The translations under genes were made by a program, and so were the position numbers. This document shows positions 48,124-60,522 of a stretch of 64,000 nucleotides of DNA, piece by piece. The notes beneath the pieces were generated by a model that was not told the origin of the DNA, ran no database searches, and saw nothing but the letters and a program-made list of their open reading frames with translations. Numbering within the stretch: the first letter of the stretch is position 1; the number at the start of each line of letters is the position of its first letter. This DNA is from Sipunculus nudus. Taxonomy: Eukaryota; Annelida; Sipuncula; Golfingiida; Sipunculidae. The stretch spans positions 45,827,327 to 45,891,326 of the forward strand of contig CM049308.1 in the NCBI GenBank assembly GCA_026874595.1, in the 5' to 3' direction.

Positions 48124-49298
48124 TAGGAAAATTATCGCACGAAAACGAAACCTGACTGACAGACAGAAGGACATATGCGCAGCGGGGAACAATAAACACT
48201 GGTTTGTGTGACACGATTTTAGTCGTATGCAACTCGCTCAGTTGTCCAACGCCCTGGACGTGGTACATGTGCATTCAAGCATTTCAGGTCACATAAGGAG
48301 GGTCACAGGTAGAGGCTCTCTTCGTGCTATCCCCTGGTCACAGGAAGGCCTGCCAAACAATTCTTTCAAAGATCTCCTTATTTAGGGCCGGTTAACACAA
48401 AAAGTAAAATTAATCTCGATCATGCACTCTCGAGGCAGAGGAAATCTTGTGCTTCTAAAGAAGCAACTGATTTTCACGCTGCCAGCTTTGACCCTTTATG
48501 ATATATTTAGACACCAGATGGCAGTTCGTTGTCTGCTGAAAAAATCGTGCGTATGTTGTGAAAAGCAGCCAACCAGATGCCAATAAAAAAACACTCAACA
48601 GGCATCCTGGCTCCGCCCATAGCTGCGCTTCAAGCGCCGCTTGATGAGTTTACGGTCGCTCCCTCTGCATTCTCGCATCATCGACCGATTCGATAGACAT
48701 TATGACAGTGTTAGCGTAGCCATGCAGAACTGAAATCAGCCAGCGAGGTGTGCATGCAGCCTTTGTTGTTACATTATGTTTGAATTACAGCTCACCAGCC
48801 GGGCATGCCATGTGCCCAAAAGGCCCTAAGCAACCCACGTCTGGGCCAATTCTCTCTGAGCCTGTGGCCTGTTCAGACGGTTACTGGGTTAATGAGCTGT
48901 CAATCAAAACGAAATGAACATGATTGGCTCCATGTATTCCTCGCTTGGCAGTATCTTCCAGCACAAGGTCTCACCTGATATGACAAAAATACAGTGCTCC
49001 CCTCTGGTGTAGCAATTCAGGATACAAGGTCATAACAAACAGCGCTTACGATATAGGTACTAGGCCTATAGTTAAAGCGCTGTGTAAAGAGGGTATCTAG
49101 ATCAGGCCCCCGGAGTAAAAATATGTCCCACCATCACACACTCTATGACCACTGTGTTACAGGCCCAAAGACACAAAGAAAAGAGGCGCCTGCTGGGGAG
49201 CAAATATTAAATCTCATTGGACACATCTGGAGCATATGTATGTTGAAAATTACGGCAATCCGTATAGTGGTATCAGAGGAGATACGAAAATTACAATA
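48124..49298. other. Low-copy, GC-richer DNA without a recognised gene
   Basis: This stretch does not match any repeat family in the window. It is visibly less AT-rich than its surroundings, with several CpG-containing segments (48,600-48,720). No ORF above about 60 codons, no clear splice-bounded exon and no RNA gene is apparent. It may be an anciently inserted element or part of the host's unique sequence. Confidence 0.5.
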
Positions 49299-51687
49299 AC
49301 AAGGCCTACAGGCCTAATGCGAACCTGTGCATTGGGAAATACACCAGGTATAATGCTTCAATGCTGGACCATTACTTTTCATGTATATGAACAATGCAAG
49401 TACTAAACATTTTGAATAATAAACAATTACACAAACATCACTGCTGAAATTCTGGCATGGGTGCACACAACACTAAAAAGATTGTAGCTGGCACCACCAC
49501 TCTTGTATACAACAAAGCTATCACAGATATATACATATGCCCAATTTCAGACTGATATATCAAACCTCTCCTAAGAAAAACGCAGGGACACACACTGTGC
49601 AAAAGTCATGATAGGTGGCGACACCTGTCTTGTGAGCGAGAAAGCCATCAAAGACACACAGACAGGTCAAAATATTAGGCCAATACATCAAACTTACCTT
49701 AGAGTCTGATGCTGACCAGGCTTAGGTGAGAAAGGCTGTTGCCCCGAGTGAACTGTGACAAATTGCTTGCTCAGGCTACTGCACTGAGTCAACTCATGAC
49801 CTGCACCTGGCTAGACTGAGTGAACATTTGACCTGTACCTGGCTGCACTGAGTGAACTCTTCACCTGTTGCATAATCTGACACAGTTGGCAGTCTGCCAA
49901 AGCTATAAATAGAATGCAGCTACTGCACTGAGTAAACTCCTGACCCATACCTGGCTGCACTGAGTGAACTCTTGACCTGTTGCCTAATCTGATACAGTTG
50001 GCAGTCTGCCAAAGCTATAAACAGATCCAGACTGACCTCTAGCCTGTTGCCAAATCTGAAATAGTAGCCACACCATTGCATAAGCTCATGCAGGGGCCCT
50101 GCCCTGAGGGGCATGACACCCATGAAGTGATCACATGGTGCCCATGAGGTGTTCACATGTCACCCATGAGGTGATCACATGCCTTGTGCTTGGCTGCACT
50201 GATTGAACTCTTGACCTATATCTGGCTGCACTGAATGAACTCTTGATCTGTTCCCAAATCTGATACAGTTGGCAGTTTCTCAACCTATTTAAAGATACGG
50301 ATTCAATCTCGGCCTGTTGGTATATCTGTTTACACATACTGAAAGACTTTGGCTAAAATTTTTTTTCAAGCCGACATATTCATAAACTTTTTATCAAAAT
50401 ATCTAGAATAATAAAAGATGCAGTACTTTCATTGTTAAAGGTCCAATAGTTCTGCCAAAAATCATTCTAGTAAACTTGAACAAAGGCCACCTAAGAATAA
50501 TTTTTGTGCAATGTTTCAGAAGATATAATTGAAACAATAATTTTGTAGAAGAACACTATTGCAGTCCTCAGTTAGAAAAAGACATAATAATGGCCATAAG
50601 ACCAACTTAAGCTTTTCTGATATGATTGAAAGAACCATGTCCTAGGATAATTCTTTTGAAAAATTGAACAATTCAACTTGACAGTTTCATCATAAACATT
50701 TTAAGCTGAAAGAGGTTAAAATTATGAGGTTTTTGCCCATAAAAAACAGGTCAATGTAGGTGGCACCACAAATCTGCAACTTCAAATATGAATGAGTCAT
50801 GTGACCAACATTTGCACAATACTTGGTAATGCTAGCTTCTGTCATTTCTGAGATTTCTATGTCAGTATGCTTACTTGGCCAAATGACTGTTCAAACTCAT
50901 GAAACTCCACTAAAATTCATGAAATGCATACCATTTGAACAAACTTGAGAGGGCCCGCCTCTGGGATCATTTCTGTAAAATACTGAACAATCTGGCTGGA
51001 CTGTTTACAAGAAGAAGACTTTTAACGGTTTTTCAGCTTTTCCCTATAAAATCTAAGTAAATGCAGATAGCAAAAAAATAAGCTGAATCCCATAACATTT
51101 GATATGTGACAGATTATTATGTAAAATCTGGGGATGGTAGCTCCTTCTATTCCTGAGAATTATGGGTTAATGTACACTTGACCAATGACCCCGTACAAAA
51201 AAAAGGTCAATGCAGGTGGCGCCACCAATACCTGAATTTCATATATGACTCATGTGACCAACAGTATCATAAAATTTGGTGATAATAGCTCCACTGTTAC
51301 TGAGATTGTCATTTTAGTATGCTTTTCTGGACAGATGACTAAGTTAAACTTCCTGTAACCTAGCTAAAATTCACCAAACCTGAACCATTCGAACACACTT
51401 GAGAGAGATGGTATAAAAGATTGTTTCTGTGAAATATTGGACAATTTGGCTAAACAGTTTCGGAGAAGAAGATTTTTAAAGCTTTTTTAGCTTTTTCCCT
51501 ATAAAATCTAAGAAAATGCAGTTAACCAAAAAATAAGCAAAATCCGATAGAGTTTTTTAGATAACTAATTAATTGCATTAAATTTCGTGATGCTAACCCT
51601 TGCCGTTTTCATGATAGTATGGGATAACATACAGACGCCGGACGTCGAATGCCACCACACCATCGCATAAGCTCACAGGTTCGCTAA
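49299..51687 (+). mobile_element. Family A element, full length
   Basis: A start (ACAAGGCCTACAGGCC) and end (TAAGCTCACAGGTTCGCTAA) are both present, and the site after CACAACACTAAAAA, broken in other copies, is intact at about 49,480. Cores, bridge and long units follow the same order as in the first copy, with a GGTGGCGCCACC head at about 51,217. Confidence 0.75.
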
Positions 51688-51777
51688 CAATCAAATTCAT
51701 CAGTTCAAACAAGTAAATTCAGTAAACATCAGGTAAAGAATGACACTGGTAACACCCAAACACATGTAAACCAGACA

Positions 51778-52655
51778 ATGAACAATTATGATAATCAAAA
51801 TTTGATAATTGTTATCTGTGACAAACGGAGTGAAGAAGTTTTAGTGGCTCAAACACAGATGACAGGAAACACTATTGAGATGGTGATTAATCTGATTAAT
51901 CAATCTCCCCTCACAGCTCTTGTTGATACAGAAGCAACAATTTGTCATGAAAGTCCTCCCCCTCAGCCTCATGGGAAGTCCTTCAACATTTGGGTTAGTT
52001 ATGTCAGAAGTACACCGTGACATCTGTTTATCTGTCAGATAAACAAACACTTTGAAATAGTCACAGACCACCAGGCATTGAAATACCTACAAGACTGTAA
52101 ACGGTCTAGTCCCACGTTGTGCCGCTGGGCCAACAAACTCCAGACATACAACTACACAGTCACTTATAGAAAAGGTGTAAATCACATCAATGCAGATGCA
52201 CCATCCAGAAGGTCATACACTAAGCAACAAGATACTGGGAGGAACAAAATGAGGAACTGTGTGTTATAGAGTGGGAAGATACCACAGACATGCCATCCCC
52301 AGAATATCATGAAGGTAAGTATGCAGAGTATACCATAACATCTGCTGAACATCAGGTAAGTCAATATTCTACTGATTATGTCTGCACCTTGAGTGAACAG
52401 CTTGATAGAACACTAGCAAAAGACAGATTTGACAAAATAGCTCAGCTACATTGAGATGATGAAGAACTTTGACCCATTATCAAGTATCTGTGTAACAAAC
52501 ATGATCTTCCCACTGATAATGTCAAAACAAATCAAATCCATCAGGAATCACAGTACTTCTTTTTAAAAGATGATCTGCTGTTCCACCAGTGGAAGCCTAA
52601 GAGAGGAAATTTTGCAAACGACAACTTGGTTCAATTAGCTGTCCCTTTCACAGGT
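51778..52655 (+). pseudogene. Ty3/gypsy pol relic: protease, RNase H and integrase N-terminal pieces
   Basis: 51,778-52,020 has a protease-like stretch, PLTALVDTEATI, where the usual active-site triplet DTG is DTE. RT is absent. In the same frame, 52,021-52,269 has the RNase H end of Ty3/gypsy polymerases: FEIVTDHQALKYLQ, RWANKLQTYNYTV and YRKGVNHINADAPSRR. In another frame a linker with stops near 52,452 and 52,472 leads to FFLKDDLLFHQWKPKR, typical of the segment before the integrase zinc finger. The relic is truncated on the right by D-type repeat from about 52,656. No LTRs are seen. Confidence 0.75.
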
Positions 52656-53914
52656 TTAAACATTTAAAGATGTGGGTCCTGTGACCTTGACCTTTGACCT
52701 CAAAATCAACAGAGGTCTTGCTTTATTGACGGGCCATATATAAGTCAAGTTTGAAATCCATATGGAATTACCATCTCGGAACCTAATTTTCAGACAGATG
52801 GCTCCTGTGACCTTCACCTTTGACCTTGTGACTTCAAAATTGATAGGGTTCTTCCTCTATTTGCATGTGAAGTATATGTGCAAGTTGAAAGGACTGAGAT
52901 GAAAAAGTTTGGCTGAAAATGCATAAAAAATCTTTTTAAAGATGTGTCCTGTGACCTTGACCTTTGACCTTGTCACCCTAAAATCAATTGGGGTCTTCCT
53001 TCTTCAATGGGACATATATAATTAAAGTTTGAAATCCATACATCAATAAAAGCTGGAATTATTATCCGAAAACTAATTTTTTGACAGCATGGCCTTGACC
53101 TTTGACCCCAAAATTGATATGGGTCATCCACTATTGGCAAGTGAGCTATATGTTCAAGATAGACGATATTGGATGAAAAGTTTAGCTTAAAATTCATCCG
53201 CAATATCTTTAAAGATGCGAGTCCAGTGACCTTGACCTTTGCCCTCTTGACCCTAGAACCCATTAGGTTCTCACTTTAATTCTGGGCCATACATAAGTCA
53301 TGTTTGAAATCAATATGGCTATCAATACTGGAGATATCATGAGAGGTGTGTGATTTTCACCAATTATGGAAATATTAAAGGTCAAGGCCACTCTCATGGT
53401 AAAGGTCATGACCCAAATTTAAATAGACCTCATCCCATAACCCATCTCTCTACATGTTCATAATATGAAAGAAATCTGTCCACTAGAGTTTGACTTATAA
53501 TGCTCACAGTACTATCAAGTGGCATTTATTGGGGTATTAAAAGGTGTAAAAACAAGAAAAGGATAATAGGTGTATTGCCACCAGTTTCTGGAAAATCACT
53601 AGACTATCCAAGATCTTGGTCACCTTTGTTTTTTTTTACCAATCCATGCAAGCTTGCTTAAGTTATTAACAAGTTGTTTTATTTTCAGCAAAAATGGACC
53701 TATTCAAGGACAAGGTCACTCTCCTAGCAAAGGTCATGACCCCATTTTAAATAGGCTTTTTCCTCTTACCTATATCTATAATAATGTATAGTCTGAAAAA
53801 GATCAGTGAAATATTTTTTCAGTTATCCCACCCACAAGATTTTTCTACAGCGGCAGCTGTGGGACTGTCATGAAACCATAGCATCCCGACTTTGTCTGGA
53901 ATTACAATTAGCAT
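52656..53914 (+). repeat. Family D fragment with receptor-site-like array
   Basis: Units near 145 bp with TGACCTTGACCTTTGACC blocks (about 52,682, 52,951, 53,094 and 53,227) are followed by the D segment CATCCCATAACCCAT and a weak D terminus (GACTTTGTCTGGAATTACAA). The D start is missing. Confidence 0.6.
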
Positions 53915-54383
53915 GGGCGGGCAGGCCTCCCTGAAGTTAACACTCGATTCAATGTAAACTCCTTGGTCTTATCCCTTATATCAGCTTTTTTGCTGAACAA
54001 TGTGACCTGAGGCCCATTTCTCCTTGCCCCAATGGGCTGTTACTTTCCGTTCATACAGATACTAAATGATACAGAAATACTGACAAATTGACCAACCTGT
54101 TCCTTTTTATGGTTGAGCAAGTGGTAGGCTTCCTCCCGGTCCTGGTCTGTGCCCTCAAAAAGAGCATCTACTGTCTCAAACAAGCTGTTGGTATCACTAG
54201 CTAGGCTAGCTGAGGATCTGACAGACACCAAATCATCACTACTGGTTATGGTGTCCCTGGCTGATTCATAACCACTCCTGAAAGATGAATGCAGGCTTGA
54301 GATCCAAATAATGACATAATACTTATTCTGGCTTGGCTCAAATGAAATTTAACAAAATAATCGCATACAGATTCCATTTTAAA
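53915..54383. other. Low-copy island with a candidate host exon
   Basis: Between two repeats lies sequence that matches nothing else in the window. It contains the candidate exon at 54,097-54,277 with flanking sequence that looks like intron. Confidence 0.5.
54097..54277 (-). CDS. Candidate internal exon of an unidentified host gene
   Basis: On the minus strand a pyrimidine-rich ATTCATCTTTCAG acceptor is followed by 181 bases that end in CAG before GTTGGT, a usable though weak donor. The frame is open throughout: one base completing a codon, then 60 codons. The residues look like real protein rather than repeat: a Ser/Asp-rich stretch (SSDDLVSVRSSASLASDTN) and an amphipathic segment (LFETVDALFEGTDQDREEAY). 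The upstream intron would be phase 1 and the downstream phase 0. No neighbouring exon was found in the window. I do not recognise the protein. Confidence 0.45.
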
Positions 54384-54560
54384 ACAAGTGACCCATGGGT
54401 CATGACGCTCAGCTGACTGGGAAGAGATTCGTAAAAGGAAATTTTATCATCAGAATGGTACGCATTCAACTGAAACATCAAACAGATTAACCAACAGGCC
54501 AAGATTGTGTCTGTATTTATATATCTCAAAAATAGAGAAAAAATGCGTAAACTTTAAAAA
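54384..54560 (+). repeat. Family B' start fragment
   Basis: It begins ACAAGTGACCCATGGGTC with GCTCAGCTG, as at 29,065, and is interrupted after about 175 bases by a family C start. Confidence 0.6.
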
Positions 54561-55016
54561 CTAGAATACGGGTAGTCAACAAGCAACTACGTGTATCCGC
54601 CAAAATCAGAGTGGATACACTTTAGGCAGAAAAGTCAAACCACTACATGTATATGAGTAATTTTAGCCCACAGCAGACAAACAGACAGACGCTGTGCAAA
54701 AATGGTTGCAGGTGGCCCATCTTGTTTTGTGTATGATTAAGAGCTATGTGAGATCTATAAACATGCACAATTTTGGCCCAATCGGTCAAATGGTTCCTGA
54801 GATATGAGCTTGGATGTCTGCAGCGTAAACTAGAATGTAGGTGGTGCCACCTGTCATAAATCAAGAAACCTGTCAAGGATGTATAAAACTGCAAAATTTT
54901 AGGCAGATATGTCAAACCACTGCCGAGATATGAATGATATTATCCCACGGCAGACAAACAGACGGATGCTGTGCAAAAATGGTAGCAGGTGGCGCCACCA
55001 TTTTTGCGTATGAGAA
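54561..55016 (+). repeat. Family C 5' fragment
   Basis: Start CTAGAATACGGGTAGTC is followed by three half-units with GGTGGC heads (about 54,710, 54,840 and 54,985). It is cut at 55,017 by an F-type start. Confidence 0.65.
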
Positions 55017-55560
55017 CTAGAATATCAGCAAAAGCTGACAAAAGCCCTCAGCCAAAAGAACAGTGTTTAGAGGTGGTAACAGTAACAAGTACTAAATATC
55101 TGTTCTCACATGGTTGATATCTGTACATATCTCAGTTATAAATTTAAAATGGAGAGGTATGTACCATGATTCATAACAATCCATCCAATGGTTCCTGAGA
55201 AATAAGCTTCTAAATGTTTTTCTATAATCAGCTCTAAAACATAGAAAAATAGGTCAAGGTCACCCATCTCCGAACTTGACCGAGATTTTGTCAATATACA
55301 TCTTCTCCGAAAAAATAAAATTCTTACGGTGAATCCTTTTCGAGATATCCCGCTCACAAGCCCAAAGTTGAAAAATCCGATAAAAATTCATAAAAAATCA
55401 GAAATTGTAGGTGGCGCCACCAAACTTGTACAGCAGGTACAGACTATCAGTCCCAATAACCATAGTAAGTTTTGTGAAAATCCACCAAATGGTTCCTGAG
55501 TAATAAGCATCTAAGTGTTTTTCTATATCGAGTCGAGAAAGCTTATGAATATCATGGACA
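55017..55560 (+). repeat. Family F fragment
   Basis: It starts CTAGAATATCAGCAAAAGC, so its first bases resemble the C start, but the body differs. Two units end in AATGGTTCCTGAG(A/T)AATAAGC (about 55,188 and 55,490); the second is headed by GGTGGCGCCACC (55,412). The 3' end was not identified. Confidence 0.5.
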
Positions 55561-57230
55561 TGTTGGGCTATTATAAAGGAATGTAATGTAATATGTGAGT
55601 AAATGATAAATGAAATTACCTGACTGATGGATTAATAGAGTAAAATATAGTGGTTTATTTTTATTTATTTAGGAGGGGTTGAAAATCGTGATATATGTGA
55701 GCAAATATGAATGCAATGACAGCAGTAATAAGCAGTAGTAGAATGATGATAAGGCTATTTGTTGAAGGATCTAAAGTGTATGGTAGTCTGCAAGCTTTCA
55801 ATTTGACAGATATGAAGTTATGGTTAACTTTGCTGATGAAGTGATTTATGAATTTGTGACTGTATGATACAATATCTCTTTATTCTTGACAAGGTACATT
55901 ATTGTGATGCCCACTATGTCTACATATTACACAATATTGACATAATTTCTGGCATGTACATAGGTACCTATGGATGAATAGTTATACAAAATGTTAAAGT
56001 ATGAATATATCTGATTCATCTTGTTCTTGCTTACTGAGGCCGACTTTGGGATGGGGTCGGAGAAGGGAAAAAGTGAGGGCAGCACGAAGGTGGATGTAGA
56101 AATATTCTATTGTAATGTTTTGCATTTATATAAGAATATGAAAAGCTAAGAGGAAAGGGGCCCTCCTACTTGGTTATAGTAAATTTCTAAATATATGATT
56201 GCAAACTAATACTCTGACAAGACTGTCATGAAGAAAAACAGTAAAGTTCTGAGATACTGTTATGCATATGAAAATTTACAGATGGACAGGCAAGTGGACA
56301 GAATGGACTAATACCTTTATTTCACTTTCAAGGGAATAATGCATTTAAGTTTATATATAAGCCTATTTGTTTTAAGCATATCCACTTTTTCCATTAAGAA
56401 GTTTTTATCTGAATCATTTTTTTTTATTTACAGGTTTTATAAATTTTTAATAAAAAAACTGAAAATATAAGTTGAAATATTAGAATTGTTACAAAAGTTG
56501 CAATCATTATATATACAGAGTAAAATACTGAAACTATAAGTTTCAATATTAGAATTGTTGCAAAAGTTGCAATCATCATATATCCAGAGTGTAGCTCATA
56601 TTGGGTCATATTATGCATACAAATATATTTTATTATTTTTAAATCATAAATGTTTAAACTGAATTTAAAAGAAAATAATGCCACAACATGGCATCTACAA
56701 GAATATACCTTGAATCACTATTAAAAAGTTTTGCACACTGGAGTTTTCAGTACATGCTTAATTTTATTCACCAAAATAAAATAAAAGATTCAGTAAATTT
56801 GATAAAATAAAACATCTTTTCAAATAAAGTATACACACTGTTGGTTGAATGAAGGACAAACAATATCATTGTGCTAATTACTATCCCAGTTTTAATTTAT
56901 TACTGGAATTAATAGTCAATTTCACACCTGGTGAAGTTTTTACTCTTCTGAAGTAAAGAATTACTTATCTGTTAACATCCACACTTTCACAGCAATACAC
57001 AACTTTGTGGACACAATTTAATGTACACTTTAATCATTGTAACCCTGGTGGTACAATACAAAATCTAAAAAGTAGCATAGCCTAGAATAAGAATGAATCA
57101 AATACAGAAAATAATAACATTCATCTAGTTAATGCACCATGGGGGTGGGGGGGAGTGCAGGGCAGAGGGGAAGCCTGCTGGTAGTGGCCAAGCTTAGCCA
57201 AGGCAAGCTGCCTGGGGTGTGTTACATAAT
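55561..57230. other. AT-rich low-copy DNA
   Basis: Apart from a 69-bp tandem pair (56,461-56,597) I see no match to the repeat families and no convincing exon. A G-rich, purine-biased stretch lies at 57,137-57,175. This may be unique host intron or intergenic sequence. Confidence 0.5.
56461..56597 (+). repeat. 69-bp tandem pair
   Basis: Two units start GAAAATATAAGTT and GAAACTATAAGTT and share TATTAGAATTGTT and AAAAGTTGCAATCAT, with scattered differences. They lie in otherwise low-copy AT-rich DNA. Confidence 0.8.
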
Positions 57231-58608
57231 GCAAGTGAAGGCTGTACTACTAGGTGGGCTAGATGTAAACAATACTTGACATGGTGTATGAAAACGTGAA
57301 TAAAAGCTATTCTTTCCAATCAATTTCTTTGAAATTTCAGATTTTAAAAGATTAAATAATTATGTTTATATGCTGTGAAAATTAAATCAACAGTGCCAAA
57401 GTTGGACAAAATTTAAGGTATTGATTTTTTATTTATGCAAATAACTTGAAAAAATTGCAAAATTCATATCTAATTTTGGGTAAACAATTGAATCTTGATT
57501 AAATAAAGTTATATTCCTGAAAAAAAAGTCTCTAGGTTCAGCAATTCTCATGTTAGGTGAGTTAATAAAATTTCCTGATTTTTTAAAAAACTGCATTATA
57601 TTTGGGCCCATAACTTCAAAATAATACCCAATACTGACCTAATTTTTGGTATGTTCATAGAAAATGTATGAAAGAAAGTGAATACTAAATATGATCAAAA
57701 ACAGATCAGTGGTTTTGATATTAGGCAGCCTTGAAGTGTAACAATGGCTTTTTTATGGAAAACGGAGGTTTTTCCTTAATATCTCGAAGGAACAAAGTCC
57801 TAATGATCTAATTTTCGGTTTGGTAGGAGATTTTGGGGACATCTAAAATTATGCCAACAGCCTGGGGAGCATAGAGATGTGCACTGAATGACCTACAGTC
57901 ATCAAAGTGGACTGCTTGACAATGTAAGGGAATACAACAAGAGCCTCTAAAAAAATTCAATAACTAGCCTAATTTTGCAGCTTTTATTTTCAAATTTCAG
58001 ATTTTAACAGATTAAATCCTTATAGTTGGGCAAAATTTAAGGTACCAATTTTATATTTTTGCCAATATTTAAAAACATTTAACAGATTTTGATCTAATTT
58101 TTGGTATACAATTAAATTTTGATTAATTAAAGTTGTATTACTGAAAAAAAGTCCCTACCTTTAACACTTTTGGTCTTAAGTGACCAAATATCTTTACTGA
58201 TTTTTTTACAAAGTCCATTATGTTTGGGCCCATAACTTTTTTAAATTAAACAATACTGACTTAATTTCTGGCATGTACATAGGAACTATATAGAGGAATA
58301 TTTATGGTAAATATGAAGAAAACCAGATGAGTGGTTTTGATATTAGGTAGTCCTGAAGTGTAAAAATAGATTTCTAATAAAAAATTGAGGTTTTTCCTTA
58401 ATATTTCGAAGGAACGTAGTCCTATTGACCCAATTTTCAGCATGGTAGGAGATTTTGGGGACATCTAACTGTATGCCAAATTTCAGATTCGTAGGTCCAA
58501 CGGTGTCGAAACGTGCCAGTCTCACGGACGGACATCCAGACAGACGGACGGACAGACAATGGACCACGACTATAGCTCAGATGACTTATAGTCAGCTGAG
58601 CTAAAAAT
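57231..58608 (+). mobile_element. Family B 3' part with two cores and tail
   Basis: It has the B segment GATGTAAACAATA, a first core, a join near 57,860, a second core beginning AACTAGCCTAATTTT, an ACGG-rich microsatellite (58,524-58,557) and CAGCTGAGCTAAAAA. The B start is not visible. Confidence 0.6.
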
Positions 58609-58635
58609 AGAGAAAAAAATCCGTAAAAATTTGAA

Positions 58636-58822
58636 ACAAGGCCTACAGGCCTAATGTGAACCTGTGCAATGAGATTACACCAGGTATAATGCTTCAATGC
58701 TTAACCATTACTTTTCAAGAACATGTGCAACATGTATATGACCAATGCAAGTACTACACACTTAGAACAAGAAACATTAAACAAACATCACTGCTGCAAT
58801 TCTGGCTTGGGTGCAAAAAACA
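58636..58822 (+). mobile_element. Family A element, 5' head (interrupted copy)
   Basis: An A start (ACAAGGCCTACAGGCC) is followed by the head with an intact ACATTAAACAAACATC, the empty version of the TTAA site occupied at 16,014. It stops near the recurrent insertion point. Confidence 0.7.
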
Positions 58823-59027
58823 ACAAGGGACCCATGGGTCACAGCACTATTTTTCGGTATGGTAGGAGATTTTGGGGACATCTAATGGTATGCAAAATTT
58901 TGGATATGTAGGTCCAACGGTTTTAAAATGTGCCCTGTTAACGGCCGGACGGACGGACGGACGGACGGACGACGGACAAAGGACCACGACTACAGCTCAG
59001 ATGACTTACAGTCAGCTGAGCTAAAAA
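58823..59027 (+). mobile_element. Mini family B element, about 205 bp
   Basis: A B start (ACAAGGGACCCATGGGTC) is joined directly to the B pre-tail (TTTTTCGGTATGGTAGGAG), an ACGG microsatellite (58,948-58,972) and the B end CAGCTGAGCTAAAA. Nearly all the body is deleted. Confidence 0.7.
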
Positions 59028-59029
59028 AA

Positions 59030-60488
59030 CCAGAATATGGGTAGTCAACAAGGGACTATGTATATCCGCCAAAATCAGAGTGGGAAAGGTGAAGTGAGGT
59101 ATGGATTGAGTGGCAAGGGGAAATAGAGTGAAGTGTGCTGCATAATAGCCTGGATGTCTGCAGCCGATATGTGTATGTAGGTTGTGCCACCTACCACAAA
59201 ATCAAGAAAGCTGTCCAAGATGTATAAACATGCCAGGCAGATAAGTGAAACCACTACTGTAATATGTGTGATTTTAGCCCATGCCAGACAAACAGACGGA
59301 TGCTGTGCAAAAATGGTGGCAGGTGGCGCCACCAATTTTGTGTATGATTAAGAGATATGTGAGATCTATACACATTCAAAATTTCAGGAAGATATGTCAA
59401 ACCAGTCCTGATATATTAGCCTGAATGTCTGCAGCGTATACATAAATATAGGTGGCGCTTCCTGCCACAAAATCGAGAAAGCTTTCAAAGATGTATAAAC
59501 ATGCAAAATTTTAGGCAGATAAGTCACACCACTACTGAGATATGAGTGATTTTAGCCCACGGCAGACAAACAGACGGACGCTGTGCAAAAATGGTGGCAG
59601 GTGGCGCCACCAATTTTGTGTATGATTAAGAGCTATGTGAGATCTATAAACATGTTAAATTTTGCCCAATCAGTCAAATGGTTCCTGAGATATGAGCTTG
59701 GATGTCTGCAGTGTAAATTTGAATGTAGGTGGTGCCACCTGTCATAAAATCAAGAAAGCTGTCAAGGATGTATAAACCTGCAAAATTTCAGGAGGATAAG
59801 TCAAACCATTGCCGAGATATAAGTGATTTTATCCCAAGGCAGATGAACAGATGGACGCTGTGCAAAAATGGTTGCAGGTGGCACCAACAGTTTTGCATAT
59901 GATAAAGAGGTACGGGAGATCTATACACATGCAACATTTTGGCCCAACTGGTCAAACGGTTCTCGAGATAATAGCTTGGATGTCTGCAGCTTTAACGTGA
60001 ATGAAGGTGGCGCAATCCTGTCATAAAATCAAGAAAGCTGTTCAGGATGTATACAAATGCAAACTATCAGGTGGATAAGTCCAACCAATGCAGAGATATG
60101 AGTGTTTTTATCCCAAGGCAGATGAACAGATGGATGCTGTGCAAAAATGGTTCCAGGTGGCGCCACCATTTTAAGTGTATGTTATAAAGCTTTCCAAGGG
60201 CTACATAAGTGCAAAATCTTTAGCCCTATCCGTCAAACGGTTCCCGAGATATGTGGGTTTATGTGTGGGAACAGACGCACAAATGGACGCTAAGCAGAGA
60301 GGAAAGGTCAGAGGTCAACCAAAAATGAGGGTGCAGCAGTTCACATGTGACCGATCATAATTCCGCATTTTAAAAAATTCTGCCCAGTGTTTATGGAGGA
60401 GTTCTCCGGAAACCTATGCGGCGACAGCGGCAGCTTCTGCGTCCGACTGAAAACATAGTATCCCCAAACAGAGTTTTGGCGGATACAA
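59030..60488 (+). mobile_element. Family C element, nested in family A
   Basis: The start is CCAGAATATGGGTAGTC (one base off) and the end GTTTTGGCGGATACAA. The array of half-units (about 59,180 to 60,170) has GGTGGCGCCACC at about 59,323, 59,602 and 60,157 with variants between. After its end the A copy continues at TGATTGTAGCT. Confidence 0.7.
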
Positions 60489-60522
60489 TGATTGTAGCTA
60501 GCACCACCAGTCTTATATACAA
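60489..60522 (+). repeat. Family A sliver between two insertions
   Basis: TGATTGTAGCTAGCACCACC is A core; it ends at ATATACAA, where a family D element begins. Confidence 0.7.
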
